Positions 1-11,600 of a stretch of 64,000 bases of DNA are shown here, piece after piece; position 1 is the stretch's first letter, and every line of letters begins with the position of its first letter. The translations under genes and the position numbers were made by a program. This DNA comes from Desmodus rotundus. Lineage: Eukaryota > Chordata > Mammalia > Chiroptera > Phyllostomidae. The notes under the pieces are model-generated. The model was not told the DNA's origin. It saw only the letters and a program-made list of their open reading frames with translations, and did not search any database. The stretch spans positions 113,662,239-113,726,238 of the forward strand of contig NC_071393.1 of the NCBI RefSeq assembly GCF_022682495.2. Direction: 5' to 3'.

Positions 1-280
1 TTTGTACAAAAGTGACCCACATCACTTTTTTTGGTTAAAGCAAGTCGTGTGACCATTCCTGAGCTCTACAGCATGGGAATATATCTTCACACAGAGAGGA
101 GCACTGCAAGAAAGAAACTGGAACATTCGGTGAGCGAGAATTCATCTTCGCTACTTCGTCCTCTGACACCTTCTCTCCCAAGGTAACTGCTCTCATCGGT
201 TCAGTCTCCTTTCTTATGTACTTGCCTAAATACATATATATTCAATATTTACATGTATATAAATACAAACACATACTACA
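1..280. other. Unassigned left edge
   Basis: No gene is seen. The first ~200 bases look weakly like part of an old interspersed repeat, but no family could be fixed. From about 220 the sequence becomes rich in TATA/CATA steps. It is probably the outer part of the L1 remnant into which the following mariner was inserted, because similar AT-rich sequence resumes on the far side of the mariner. Confidence 0.4.
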
Positions 281-282
281 TA

Positions 283-951
283 TGAGGACTGTCCAGAAGG
301 TATCTAGCCATGTAATATAAAAAATAGAGATATGTATTGAAGAAGATGTAAGAAACATTGTACAAAGGACAATGACACCTCAGTCCCCTTCAAAGTAGGC
401 ACCTTGGGACCTCACACAGTTCTCCCAATCACCATCAGCTGCCCCCTCGTATCTTCCTGAATCTCATTGATGGTCTGAAATCTCTTCCCTTTTGAAGGTG
501 ATTTTAGTTTTGGGAAAAGCCAGAAGTTTCAGGGCACTAAATCTGGGCTGTAGAGGGGCTGAGTCACCTGGGTGATTTGATGTTTTGCCAAAAAACTCTG
601 CATGAGACATGATGCAGGAGCATTGTCATGATGAAGCTGCCAGTCACCAGTTGCCCATGACTGCAGCCTTCTGAATCATCAGAATAGTTTCCACGGAGGA
701 AAGTTCAAGCTTAATGCAAACTGTGATGCAGACTTGTTTCTCTACTCACCCAGTCATTTTGAATGCAACAGCCACACAGTACACATGCTCACTCAACAGC
801 GTCTACCACCCCCACTGACTAATGCAGTGAAGTCGTCATTGTTCACACATGTGCATTCCAGTCCACTCTCCTTGGCTGCCAGGTAGCATCAATGTTGTGC
901 AAACCATTCTCATTATATTCACAATGGCTGGACTTTTTCAGAACAGACCTC
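283..951 (-). mobile_element. Internally deleted mariner DNA transposon
   Basis: This 669-bp element has imperfect terminal inverted repeats (TGAGGACTGTCC on the left; TGAGGTCTGTTC on the complement of the right end) and is flanked by TA on both sides (281-282 and 952-953), the usual mariner target duplication. The minus strand at 613-633 translates to HHDNAPA, the catalytic-aspartate motif typical of mariner transposases. Further along (about 520-560) a Y-S-P-D-L motif is followed by a stop codon. Autonomous mariners are about 1.3 kb, so roughly half is missing, including much of the DNA-binding region. The remaining frame is broken and no active transposase can be made. The element sits inside an L1 remnant. 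I judge it a mammalian mariner family also seen in other orders, from memory only. Confidence 0.85.
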
Positions 952-953
952 AT

Positions 954-1650
954 ATACATACACATATATACATACACATAAATGTGGATATTGTATATAT
1001 TGTTCTGCAACTTTCTCTGTCCACTTAAAATGCCTTGAAGACCTTTCCATATCAGTATATTTAAGTTCATTCCACTCCTTCTACCAACTGTATTGCATTT
1101 CATGCCATAATATATTTCAATTCTTGGTATACTTTTGGATCTTCTCAAAAAATTTTTTTGCTATTACCAACAATGCCATGATATTTATTCTTAGATGCAC
1201 ATATTTTTGAGTATCTGTATATTTCTGAATAACAGGTTTCTAAAAATAAGTTAAAGTAGAGCATATGTACGTTATGATTTTAATAGAGACTGCCAGTGGT
1301 TTGCCTTGGAAAATGCACACAGCCATCAGCAATGTAAAAATTGCCTGATTTCCCAAGTCCTCAACAACTCTTAACATTATCAGCCTTTTCCTTTTTTGTC
1401 TATCTGGGGAATTTTTAAAATAGTAGTTCATTGTTTTGCATGTACTTAGGGCATTTTCTTTTTATTACTGAGTTTGGGTATTGTTCGTATTTATTGGCCA
1501 ATTTCACAACTAGCCGTTTGTGGATTGTCTGTTTCCATTCTTCCGCTATTCCCTAGAGGTTGTTTTTTCTTTCACATGTGAATGAGCTATTTCATATTTT
1601 TCCCTCAGCATTAATCTTTTGTCTGTCCTCCTGGTTGTGAATACAAACGT
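954..1650 (-). mobile_element. Old L1 (L1M) 3' region, antisense
   Basis: The plus strand resembles the complement of an old L1 3' untranslated region. It has TTGTTCTGCAACTTTCTCTGTCC near 992, TTTCCATATCAGTATAT near 1045, a 'gctattaccaacaatgcc' stretch near 1160, and a 'ttattggccaa...gtttgtgg' stretch near 1490. These occur in the order expected for an antisense L1ME/L1MC-type 3' end. No coding potential remains. The mariner at 283-951 separates it from probable further L1 sequence on its left. Confidence 0.65.
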
Positions 1651-2171
1651 CTCTCTTTTATCATCAGGAACCTTCCAAAAAGCCAGACACCGTTAAAATG
1701 TAAACCAGTAGCCCTTTTCCTGTCAATCCATCACTACCAATCAACTTCCTAGAACACAGAAAAATGTCTGTATATGTAACAAATACCTCAATATGTCAGA
1801 TGCACAAAACATTGCTTCCTGATGACCGAACAGTGAATATGAGCATCATCAACATTCAACACCCATCACTTTGTTGACATTCTATGCTTTTCAAAACATC
1901 TGCATGTAATTCTGACATTCCTGCATTATATTTGGAAAGTAACTGGAGAACGCCTGCACCCTCATACAAATGCTATTTTTTAAAAAATGATTCATTGAGT
2001 TTTGGGGATGCACAAGTAAATTTTTCTGTATAGTCATGGCCCCAAACATGCTCTATTGGAGAGATAGGTCCGCTCCGTGAAGTCCGAGTGTTAGAGAGTC
2101 GAGGAGTTCCACTGAGCACACCGTGCCGGGGGGCAGTGGGGAACATGTAGCTCTATCTGCTTCCAGTCTGG
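1651..2171. other. Unassigned AT-rich stretch
   Basis: No exon, RNA gene or recognisable repeat is seen. The sequence is AT-rich with short homopolymer runs and ends where the next L1 fragment begins. Confidence 0.4.
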
Positions 2172-3150
2172 CCATTTTGTTTTTTGGCTTTTCCCCCAGC
2201 TTTATGGAGATGTGATTGACATACACATGTGCAAGTGTAAGGTTTACAACGTGGTGATTTGATATATGTATATATTCCAAACTGATCGTTACAATAAGGT
2301 TAGTTAACATACCTACCACCTCATATAATTATTGTGTGTGTGCATTGTGTGTGAGCGATGAGGACATTTAAGATCTTCTCTCTTCGCCAGTTTCAAGCCT
2401 ACAATGCAGTATTGTTAACTGTAGTCACCGTGCTGTGCATTGGCCACCCAGAACTCACTCATCTTAGAGCTGGAAGTGTGTGCCCTTTGGCCACCACCTC
2501 CCGGTTCCTCCAGCCCCAGCCCCTGGCCACCAGCACTCTATTGTCTGTTTCTCAATTGGAGTTTTTGAGATCCCACATATAAGTGTGACATACAGTACTT
2601 GTCGTTCTCTGGCTTATTCCACTTAGCATAATGCATGCCCTCAAAATTCACTCGTGTTTTTGTAACTGGAAAGATGCCCTCCTTTTTAATGGCCGAGGAA
2701 TATCCCACTGTATATGTGTACCACATCTACTTTATCTTTTCACCTGCCGATGGGCACTTAGGTCGTTACCACGTCATGGTTACCGTGAATAACGCCGCAA
2801 TGACCATGGCGGGGGGAGGGGGCAGCCATCTCTGGGAAATAGCAATTTCATCTCATTAAGATATATACACAGAAGTGGATATGCTCGTTCTAGTTTTAAT
2901 TTTTTGAGGCACTTCCATATTGTTCCCCCTAGCGGCTGTACTATTGTTTTTAGTTGTTTTCATGCATCTGTTTAGGTGCAAAATTTGCCATTTTCATGTA
3001 ATCGAATCTGTCAGTTACTTTGTTTAAGGTTTTTGGATTTGGAGTCTTCAAGAAAGTTTCTCCATCTCAGGATTATTTCTAAAAAATTCTCCTATATAGG
3101 CAGGTGCTAGTTTTGTTTTGTGTTTAGTTCTTTAATCATAAGGAATTAGT
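2172..3150 (-). mobile_element. L1M 3' region, antisense
   Basis: This is the complement of an L1 3' untranslated region. It has 'agctttatggagatgtgattgacata', then 'agtattgttaactgtagtcaccgtgctgtgca' near 2410, 'acttagcataatg' near 2622, 'tttaatggccgaggaatatcccactgtatatgtgtaccacat' near 2685, and 'gggcacttaggtcgttacca' near 2751. The same series recurs in the L1 copies at 17135 and 27668. About 2970-3150 looks like a further upstream part of the same or a second L1. Short frames here are by-products of the repeat. Confidence 0.85.
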
Positions 3151-4979
3151 TATTGGGTAAGGCACGTGGTGAGGTAGAGGGAGTTTACCCTACCTGGGAT
3201 CCAGACGGGCAGCAATTCAGCCACTACCATTTATTGACTATTTCCTACTTTCTCTAATTGGTTTGAAATGTACCGTATATTAAATTCTCAGCGTTTCAAA
3301 ACACGTGTTCTGTATCGTAAGGCATCACATCTTACGGTGGAGCTGGTATACGGGAGGGCATGTCTTAGGGACCATGATGTTAATAACCAGCATCCGGACG
3401 TCAACACAGCTGTTCTCTGTTCATTGCAATTATCGTCACAAAGGTAAGAACTCTTTTAGGTGCGAGAAAGTAGTCTGATAGCAAGACAGCTGCTAGTGAT
3501 GCATGTCAAGGGATCTAAGAACGTGAAACTTCGTTATAAATAACCAGAGTCCTGTAGTAATAGATCATTAAGGTTTTCAAGGGGTCATTTAAATTTTTCA
3601 GTTATCTTTTAGTGCGTGTTACTTAGGGCCTTTATAGGTTTGATGATGTTCAGAATTCAAGGACTCGATAGTTATGAGGTGAGTCCCTGCAAACATTCAG
3701 GTTCCTCTGATCCCAGAGATTAAGAGATTCTCCTGCAGCTGGTACCACCCTGGGGAGCAGGGGGGTGAGATCTTTCCAAGTGTTTCCATTCCTCCTACTC
3801 AGTGAACCTGAAGGCTGCCCTCTCTACCTCCATTTCTTCCTCTCACATCTGTAATTCCTCACCCCACGCAATCTGAACGCCCTTCTCCACGTCTCAGAAA
3901 AGCCTCGTGCAATCTAGCCAGAAGTTTGAAGGTGCCGGGCTGGGTAGGGGTACAGAGGCGCAGCAGATGGCATGTGGCCACAGCCTTTGAGCCCACAGTA
4001 TCCCAGGGATGGAATTAAACCAGTAATTAACACATGAGTTGACAACGGCCCAAAGAGAGAGATGAAAAGAGTGCATCAGCAAAGGGGAGTGGGGCAGATA
4101 CCTATCCCCCCACCTGGCCTCTCCTTTGCGTGTGTGCCCCCCGGCTCCTCAGAGTCCCAAGACAGAGAGCTTCATGACACCTTGAGGGAGACGAGATAAC
4201 AATGTAAAACAAGAGGGGCAGCCTGGACTAAGGACACAACAGTGAAATTGGTGGTGGCTGACAGTCTGGGCCAGGGGTCACCAGACCATGGGCTAGCCTC
4301 CAGCTGGCCAGTAGGTATTCTTCTCATTTCTTTAGAGGGCTTTCACCGCTGGGGCCCAAGCCCTGGGTGCCCCGGCCAGGGCTTCTCAAACTTTTCTTCC
4401 TCAGCTACCCCCAGCAGCTGGAAGCCTCATCCCCGACCTGTGCAGAGGCATAGCTGGTCCCACCCCAGCCAAATGTGGTGGTTCTCTGCCTTCTCCAGCT
4501 TTATCATCATTATCATTATTATTCTGCAGGCAGCTTTTATGCTTCTTAGGCCAAGAAACCATACATTTGTGATGAATTGACAAGACAGAGAAACATAGGC
4601 TTAGGTGCTTCATTAGTGAAGAATCTACCAGTTTGTTTGCACAGCCCTCTGGGCCCCCAGTCCTCTATCTCTGCTGATAAGGAGACTTAGTTCCTGCTTC
4701 CAGGGACCATCCAGAGGATGGCAGTGTCCTTTCTGCACCTGCTATTTCTTAAGTAACTTTAATTCAAAATGTGCAAAGCGGCATTGTGGACGAAAAAGGG
4801 GTTCTACGGAAAGTAACCTCTCAGGCTGACCTGATCATAAATTCCTAACTAGGCAGGTCACGGTAGGTAGTCATGCCCCAGGCATGTAACTTCTTTCCAG
4901 CTTTATCTTTAAAACGGAAGCAAAGTTTGTGTTCTACATCCTGTATCTGTGCTTGTTTTGGTACCAAAACTTCGTTTTC
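3151..4979. other. Unassigned, no gene seen
   Basis: No splice-flanked coding exon or confident repeat is visible. A short (ATT/ATC)n-like tract lies near 4504-4523. A short stretch near 4380-4550 begins 'cttctcaaactttt', weakly like a MER5-type element, but this is not firm. The longest open frame (4242-4580) runs through that simple repeat and has no recognisable domain. Confidence 0.4.
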
Positions 4980-5210
4980 AACTTCATGCCTAGCCCTCCC
5001 TCCTCTTCCCCAGTATGAAGTCCAATACTGCTCTGCACTTGATGGGGCTCATTACAACTGTCATTCATTCACATTCGCCCAGTTACTCACGCGCTGTCTT
5101 TCCCAATCGACTGTGAGCTCCAGGAAGGCAGCAGCCATGTCTGTCCTGCTCAGGGAATTCTCCGTGGCTCCCCAGTGCCTGTCTGAAGCTGTGGCTTGTA
5201 TTTAGTCCTG
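4980..5210 (+). mobile_element. L2 3' end fragment
   Basis: The motif 'gactgtgagctccaggaaggcagcagccatgtctgtc' near 5110 matches the L2 3' end pattern (gactgtaagctcc...gagggcagg...). It is followed by 'cccagtgcctg'. An old, degenerate fragment with no coding content. Confidence 0.55.
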
Positions 5211-5754
5211 TTAGCCTTCTAAAATAAGGCTGATGGGAATTCCAGTCCTCCTGGAGGTCAAGTGTCTGTGCTTCCTTTCACAGGCAGAAAGGCCGGGGCA
5301 GTGGCCTCACAAAGGGGTTATTGTTCAGAAAGGGTCCAGGTGAGAGGTGCAATCCATCACTGCCAGGGGCCCAGCCCTATCACAACTCCTGGCAGCCTCC
5401 CAGTGACAGCGAGACAATGACATCACCTCCAGATATATACAAAGGACAGCCTATTCTGTAAAGCTCTCTGAGAATTACTCTAAGTTCATGCTTGCTGTGT
5501 TAGGTATATGACACCATAACTTAGAGTTTCCCAGATTCAGTTCAAGCGCATCGATAATTTGAAGGCATTTAATTTATCAAAGTTTTCTCAAGTCAGAGAA
5601 GAAATTGAAGTATGTTTTGCTGAGGTTAGGAAAACAAGCCTATTTGGAAGAGGAGTTGATTTCTCAAATAAGTAATTGTAAATTTTATCAATCTCCCTCA
5701 CCTTTGGGCCTAATTCTTCCATCTTCTACACAGATTTTCAGTGACAGCCCTTAT
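5211..5754. other. Unassigned, no gene seen
   Basis: No recognised repeat or exon. The stretch has a mixed composition and runs up to the target duplication of the next SINE. Confidence 0.4.
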
Positions 5755-5767
5755 CCTTATTTTTCTT

Positions 5768-5995
5768 TTTTAAAAAGATTTTATTTATTTGTTTTCAGAG
5801 AGAGGTGAAGGAGGGAGAAGGAGGGAGAGAAACATTGATGTGTGAAAGATAGATACATCCATCAGTTGCCTCTTGCACGCCCCCAAATGGGGACCTGGCC
5901 TGCAATCCAGGCATGTGCCCTGACTGGGAATTGAACTGGCAAATTTTCAGTTTGCAGTCCAGCACTCAATCCACTGAGCCGCACCAGCCAGGGCT
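5768..5995 (-). mobile_element. Bat VES SINE, antisense
   Basis: A tRNA-derived SINE inserted in reverse. The plus strand starts with the complement of an A-rich tail (aaaagattttatttatttg), then a GA-rich body, and ends in 'cactgagccgcaccagccagggct', the complement of the tRNA-like head. Near-perfect 13-bp target duplications flank it (ccttatttttctt at 5755-5767 and ccttattattctt at 5996-6008). It is transcribed by RNA polymerase III when active and copied by L1 machinery. Confidence 0.9.
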
Positions 5996-6194
5996 CCTTA
6001 TTATTCTTGATACCCACAGAGAACTGTTCAGAATATTTATTGGCTAAAAAATGCAAATTCCATAAAATAGCATAGTGCTGTCTTCAAATTTCATTCAAAG
6101 ATGTGGTCAAACAAATTGGTCAGCATTTGAGGACAATGCTAAAGAAAAAAATAAGAAGAAACTTGAATTGTGCAATAATTATTACCATAATTAC

Positions 6195-6400
6195 TTACAT
6201 GTATTGAATATTTGTTATATGTCAGATACTAAGCTGAGTTTTTTGCCTAAATGAGCTTGATTAATCCTCACAACAATTTGAGGAAGGGAGAATCATTACT
6301 GCCATTTCAGAGATGAGGAAACTAGTCCTTGGACAGCTTACATAACTTTCCCAAGATAGTGCCCAGGGGGGAGCAGAGCCAAAGCTCTGGTGCTGACTTA
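6195..6400 (-). mobile_element. MIR SINE fragment
   Basis: 'cattactgccatttcagagatgaggaaact' near 6293 and 'ttaatcctcacaacaatttgagg' near 6262 are core MIR signatures, here in the antisense arrangement. An old mammalian-wide SINE remnant. Confidence 0.75.
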
Positions 6401-7114
6401 CATTACTTTGTGGTTCAGTTTCTTACCACTGGCCACGAACAAGCAATGGACCTTTGTGTTTTAGAAAGAAGTAAACTTCCATTCATGCCAAGTACAAGTG
6501 CTGGTTGGCTTGTGTTGTTCAATTCAGGGCCTAATAAATGTGTTTCAATGAACAAATCCATAAAGATCTGTTCTAAGCGGCTTGTTTGTTGACTCTTTTT
6601 TTTTTTTTAGGTGATTGAAAATGGTTGCTCTCTTAAGACTGTTAAGCACTGCCTCTCCCATCCAACCCCATAAGGATCTAACCAATGAAATTTTCCCTAG
6701 TGAGTTCGCCCCATTTCAGAGTCAAACAAGACCCACGTTTCCGTTGGGCCAGCCATCAGCCAAGGGTTCTGACTAGCAGTACCCTTTTGGACAACGTGTT
6801 GACACTCACAGTCCCTGCTTCTGTTCTTGCTGTGGTAACAGCAGCCCTGGAGTTCCTTTCAGTCACTCGAGTTGGTTGGAGTCTGGTGGTTGTTTTGTGC
6901 TCTGTTCATGGAGGACTCACCCACCGCAGGCTACTGGAGCACAGTGTGACCTTTGCCCTGCAGTCACCGGCCTTCCCGTCCCAACCTGGTCCACAACCCC
7001 CTCCACTTGAAAAACATTTCCAGTCCCGTTCAGTTCAGCACAACAGGGATGGGTTGATCAGATATTACGTGTCCAATGCTGTGCTACTACTCCAAGTAGT
7101 GGGGAGGAGACAAT
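6401..7114. other. Unassigned; long but unconvincing open frame
   Basis: A 147-codon plus-strand frame occupies 6685-7128. It has no recognisable domain, no clear splice sites and no codon pattern that sets it apart. It runs into a MIR at its 3' end, so I do not call it a gene. A T-run lies at about 6596-6609. Confidence 0.4.
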
Positions 7115-7310
7115 ATATTACATATTAGTAATAGCTAACGTTTATTAATGCCTGCTTCTCATCAGACATTGTCTCATTGCATGCATCATCTCATTTCATT
7201 CTCCCTGTCACCCTCTTGGTCCCAGTTTTTCAGCCCCGGGTCACACAGCTATCAGATTGAGGATCTACACCGGTAGGTCTGACATCACAGTCTGAGCTTT
7301 GAACCCCTAT
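7115..7310 (-). mobile_element. MIR SINE fragment
   Basis: 'taatagctaacgtttattaatgcctgcttctcatcagacattgtctcattgcatgcatcatctcattt' is the pattern of an antisense MIR, followed by 'gggtcacacagctatcagattgagg'. It is degenerate. Confidence 0.75.
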
Positions 7311-9872
7311 TCTTTAGTACCGTTTCAGCGAGTGCCAGGAAGTCTAGAGTTAGGAGTTGGAGCAGTCCTGGAAGATACCACGGAGGAAAAGGGAGCTGAG
7401 CTGGATTTTGAGGATTCACTGGAAAGATGAGCCCCGCTCTGGGGAGGGGGAGGGCAGAAGGACAAACAGGGCAGGTTCTCTTGCTTCTGTTTTCTGCAGA
7501 GCTGTGGGGAAGGAATATTGGACCATATTGTAGTTGGCATTACAATTGATTTTAAATTCCACACCTGCCTTGACTGTTCGAGCTTAATCTTATTATAGCA
7601 GATCCCTGCACATTTCTTTTGTTTGTGTAGATTTTGCACGCAGGGGTTTTAAATCAATCAAAGAGCATCTGTGCTGAAAGGAATTATTTTTGTGTGCGTT
7701 AAAGTAATTGGCCCAAGTCTTCTCTGAACCAGCCAGTAAAACCTATCTAATTCCTGTTTAAGAGGTAAAGCAATGCAGTGTAGGAAGAAAGCATTAGCTA
7801 ACTACCTCGTTTTTACTTCTAGTGCATGGTATGATGTCCAGGAAAACTAACTTACACTCTTTGGAGGAAGAACTGAGATCAGTATATCTAGTCCGACCTT
7901 AGCACTGAGACAGTGCCCTCCCTTGGCAGTAATGCTTAATATGCATGACAAGCGAGCAAGGTATTCCAATAACAGAAAGGGGACCGTCTGAGAAACAAAT
8001 GTGAACTTAAATACCCTGGATACTTAGGCATCTAGATACACCACTGTTCTCTTTTACTCCACCTTTTCCCACCCCATCATGAAAGTACCTCATATAAAAC
8101 ATTCTTTCCGAAGCATCCAGACTTTGTTTGCAAGTCATTTCATTTCCCCCAGGTCATTGGCTATATGTCCTTGTCTTTAAATCATCTACCTTTTCCACAA
8201 TTTCATTCTTCTCTTTTTTTGCAGAAAATAATTTCCCCAAAGCCATATAAGAAGAAAATTACTTGCCTTATATTTAGCATCTCTAAAAAAACTTTCTCTG
8301 TTTCAGAGAAAGCTAGAAGCAGGTGACTTTCTTCCCTATATCTGGGCAACCCAGTCTCTCCATCCCTATACAGAAATAAGCGTCATTGGAGGCAGCCGTG
8401 TACTCTGGGGGGGACCAAGCCTACTTTCTGCTCCAGCAGACAGCCCTCATTGGTCTAGCCCACTGGCAATCTAATTTTTAGGGTCACAGGATTTGGTTCA
8501 GGGATGAGCCAATCAGCACAAAGCTTTGCGTTGCCATCGACTGATCGTGTGTGACAACCTGTCCTGTTTTGTGGGAATAAGGCAGCTTGTAGGCCTGATT
8601 GCCGCCAGGCCTCCCATGATCGTCAGGCAGTTAGCCCCGGGAGGCAACCCGCATCGGGTATAGGAGAGAAGTGAGGCAAAAAGAAATCGAGTCTCCACGT
8701 CGTTTTAGCAATCAGTGCAGTCCCTTGTACATCTGGACTCCCAATTAGCCAAGAAATCCCTTCTCGATTATGAATTTCAATGAGGTTTTTTTGTTACTCG
8801 CAGCTCAAATACCCCCAGCTACTGGGCAGCTGAACTAAAATGCACCTCCAAATGCAGTTTATCCATTCTGTCTAACCATAGCATATCGGGTCATTAAACT
8901 GCAGCCATTGGTGGTGTATTAACTAGGACAGATTAGGCTGCTGTACATAGAAATGTACTTATCACTTGCAGAACAGTCTGAAGCAAGTGATCCTGGTCAG
9001 CAATTGGCTCTCTCCCACAGCATTCACTTGGTTTTCCAGGAAGCCAGACTCCTTCCCCCTTTTGGCCCACCAACCCCCTAGGGCCTTGTCATCCTCCTCA
9101 TGAAGCTGGCAGAAGGGGAAGGAGGATGGAGGAGGCACTCCTGCTTCTTAAAAGCCTTGGTCCAGAAATGGTACAAACCATTTCCACTTCCCCTCGGCTG
9201 AAACTCAGTCACATCGCCATATCTAACTGCAAAGGAGCCCAGGAGGAAAAGATGGAGTTTTGGTAACTAGATGGAACACTTAAGGAGATTGTTAAATTAC
9301 ACGAGAAAATGCTAACAGAGAAGTGTGCGTAGTTATCAGCCCAAGTTTCCTAAACGCCCATATCCGGAAGTGCGGAAGCCATGTCTCTTTCGGGTTCAGC
9401 CCTATGGCAAGCCTTTCCTCTTGCTCTTCTCCGGCCAATTTCTGCTTCTGGTACCCTCATGCCGGTGCCGTATTTGCAAACAATTTTACTGAAGATCTTG
9501 TATGGAGACAGAAGTGTAAACAAATTCCTCTACGAACTCCTGCTCTTTCCTCCAAAAATCTCTTCCCATGTCATCGGTCTCTCCTCACTTGTTACTCTTC
9601 TCTGGCTACGTGTTTCCCTTCTACCATCACCAGTCCCTAAAAGTCTCCTTCTTGCCCGAGCAACTTGGCTCTTGCCGTTTGTAACATGCCCACTCAGCCA
9701 AACAAACACCTGGTAGTAAAGCAAACACCACGAAAATATTTTTTCTTCCAACATACTCTTCGGGAACTTAGCAAATAATTCACTAAATAAAAAAGGTCTT
9801 TTCTTGGGGGCAGAGCTGGGCGGGGAGTTGCTAAATAAGAAAAATTAATTTTTGCCATAAAAATTCATTTGC
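7311..9872. other. Unassigned; possible LTR-like scraps
   Basis: No coding exon is seen. Pieces near 8330-8560 ('gatgagccaatcagc') and 8900-9260 ('aaactcagtcacatcgccatatctaactgcaaaggagccc') resemble fragments of old LTR elements, but no boundaries or family can be given. Overlapping frames at 9323-9754 on both strands have no recognisable domain. Confidence 0.35.
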
Positions 9873-10068
9873 AGCCCTGGCCTGTGTGGCTCAGTTGTTT
9901 GGGCTTCATCTCATAAACTGAAATGTCGCGGGTTTGATTCCCTGGTCAGGACACGTACCTAGGCTGAGGGTTTGGTCGTAGGTTGGGTGGCGAAGGAAAT
10001 GCAGCCAACCAGTTGTCTGTCACAATGATGTTTTTCTCCCTCTCTATCTCCCTCCCTGATCCCTTAAC
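9873..10068 (+). mobile_element. Bat VES SINE
   Basis: It starts 'gccctggcctgtgtggctcagttg', contains a B-box-like 'gggtttgattccctggtcagg' near 9929, and ends in a CT-rich body ('ctccctctctatctccctccctg'). The A-rich tail is lost or degenerate. It appears inserted into a MER5-type element, since MER5 sequence continues immediately to the right. Confidence 0.85.
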
Positions 10069-10135
10069 ATACTGAGGCTGGGTCCCACCCTCAAGAGATT
10101 CTGATCTCACTTGTCAGGGGTGTGGCCTGGGCATA
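10069..10135 (+). mobile_element. MER5-type hAT fragment
   Basis: 'ctgggtcccaccctcaagagattctgat...aggggtgtggcctgggca' matches the internal part of MER5A, a small nonautonomous hAT-Charlie transposon. The VES just upstream probably split it. Confidence 0.7.
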
Positions 10136-10334
10136 AAAAAAAATCATTTACATAATAAAAAAGACTGGAAGGCTACTCCGAAAATGTCAAACAGTATTTA
10201 TCCTTAGGTAAGCAAATTACAAGTGAAGTTTTTTTCTCTTGTATGTTTCTGGACTTTAATTTTTGTTTCTGTAATTTAAAAATTTTTTTATAGTAATGTA
10301 TTTTTTAACAATCTGAAAAAAAAGAAATTTATTT

Positions 10335-11115
10335 TTTGCTCAACTTTACTGAACATTAGGGAAATATAAGTCACACTACAATGAGATACCACTTCACACT
10401 CATTAGGATGGCTATTATGAAAGAAAAACAGCAGAAACTAACAAGTGTTGGCAAGGATATAGAGAAATTAGAACTCATACATGTTGAGGGGCATGTAAAA
10501 TGATGCTGCCACTGTGGAAAACAGCGTGGTGGCTCCCCAGAAGATTAAACATAGTATTGCCATGTGATCCAGCAATTACCTTCTGGGTTTATAACCAAAA
10601 GAATTGGAAGCAGGGTCTCAAAGAGCTCTTTGTACACACCCATGCTCATAGCAGCATTACTCACAAGAACCAAGAGGTGAGAGCTACCCAAACGTCAATC
10701 AACAGATAAAAGAGTAAACAAGATGTGGCATTACATACGATGAAATATTATTCAGCCTTGACAGGAAAGAAATTCTGAAGATGCCCATGGGTGAACCTTG
10801 AGGACATTATGCTTAGTGAAATACGCCGGTTGCAAAAAGACCAAGATTGTGTGATTCCACTCTGGCGAGGTGTTTAGGAGTCCAGTTCATAGGACGGACG
10901 TGGAATGGCGGTTGACAGGGGCTGAGGAAGGGGACATGGAGCGGCAACATTTCACGGGAACAGAGTTTGTGCTGGGAAAGGCGAAAACATTCTGGAGACG
11001 GATGCTACGCGATGGGGAAAGTCATACAGCAATGTAAATGCACTAAACACCACTGAATTGTATACTTGAAAATAGTTAGAATGGTAAATTTCATTAGGTA
11101 TATTTTACTATAATT
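10335..11115 (+). mobile_element. L1M 3' region, sense
   Basis: It carries a well-ordered L1 3' untranslated pattern: 'acaatgagataccacttcacactcattaggatggct' near 10379, 'aagtgttggcaaggata' near 10443, 'ccagcaattaccttctgggt' near 10571, 'gaaatattattcagcc' near 10742, 'gacattatgcttagtgaaata' near 10803, and 'tgaattgtatacttgaaaat' near 11056. AT-rich sequence at 10136-10334 may also belong to it. It is noncoding and old. Confidence 0.88.
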
Positions 11116-11284
11116 TTCTTAAAGGAAATTTATCTTTCCACAGGCAATGTTACGAGAACTTTTGACTTAGAGAGCCGTGATCTCTTTTGAACAGCAGATA
11201 TTTCACTAGTTTGGGCTTTCCATCTACACAGAATTCCTTGTAAAATAAATTTGTAAATGCCGTAAGGAAAAATACTTATTATAC

Positions 11285-11600
11285 CCATTTACACAAGGCT
11301 CAGGGGTTAATAAGGTATGGCTTTTCTTCTCCAAGGATTTGCTGTCTAATAAATGGGAAAGACAGGTACGCAATTAAGTACAGTCCACAGGGAAATGAAA
11401 TAGTGGGCCAAGTGTAGGGATTCAAGCAGCGAATTCAGCCTGGGCAGTTAGGGAGGCTTCCCAGAAGAGCGGTGTTTAAACTGGACCTTGAAGAACAGGT
11501 AAGAGTTTTTACTAGTGGAGAAGATGGGGCGAATGTGGGGGACACTCTAGAAAGTAGGATAAAGAGAGATGGAGGGACAGCACTGGGATGTGAGGAAACC
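11285..11600 (-). mobile_element. L2 fragment, antisense
   Basis: 'gggaggcttcccagaagagcggtgtttaaactggaccttgaagaacaggtaagag' near 11450 is the complement of the L2 segment that follows the 'ttccctgacc' motif. The preceding 'tttgctgtctaataaatgggaaagacaggtacgcaa' fits the next L2 portion. An old, noncoding fragment. Confidence 0.65.

Noticed and set aside
6685..7128. 147-codon open frame on the plus strand
   Set aside because: It runs into a MIR at its end and shows no domain or splice signals.
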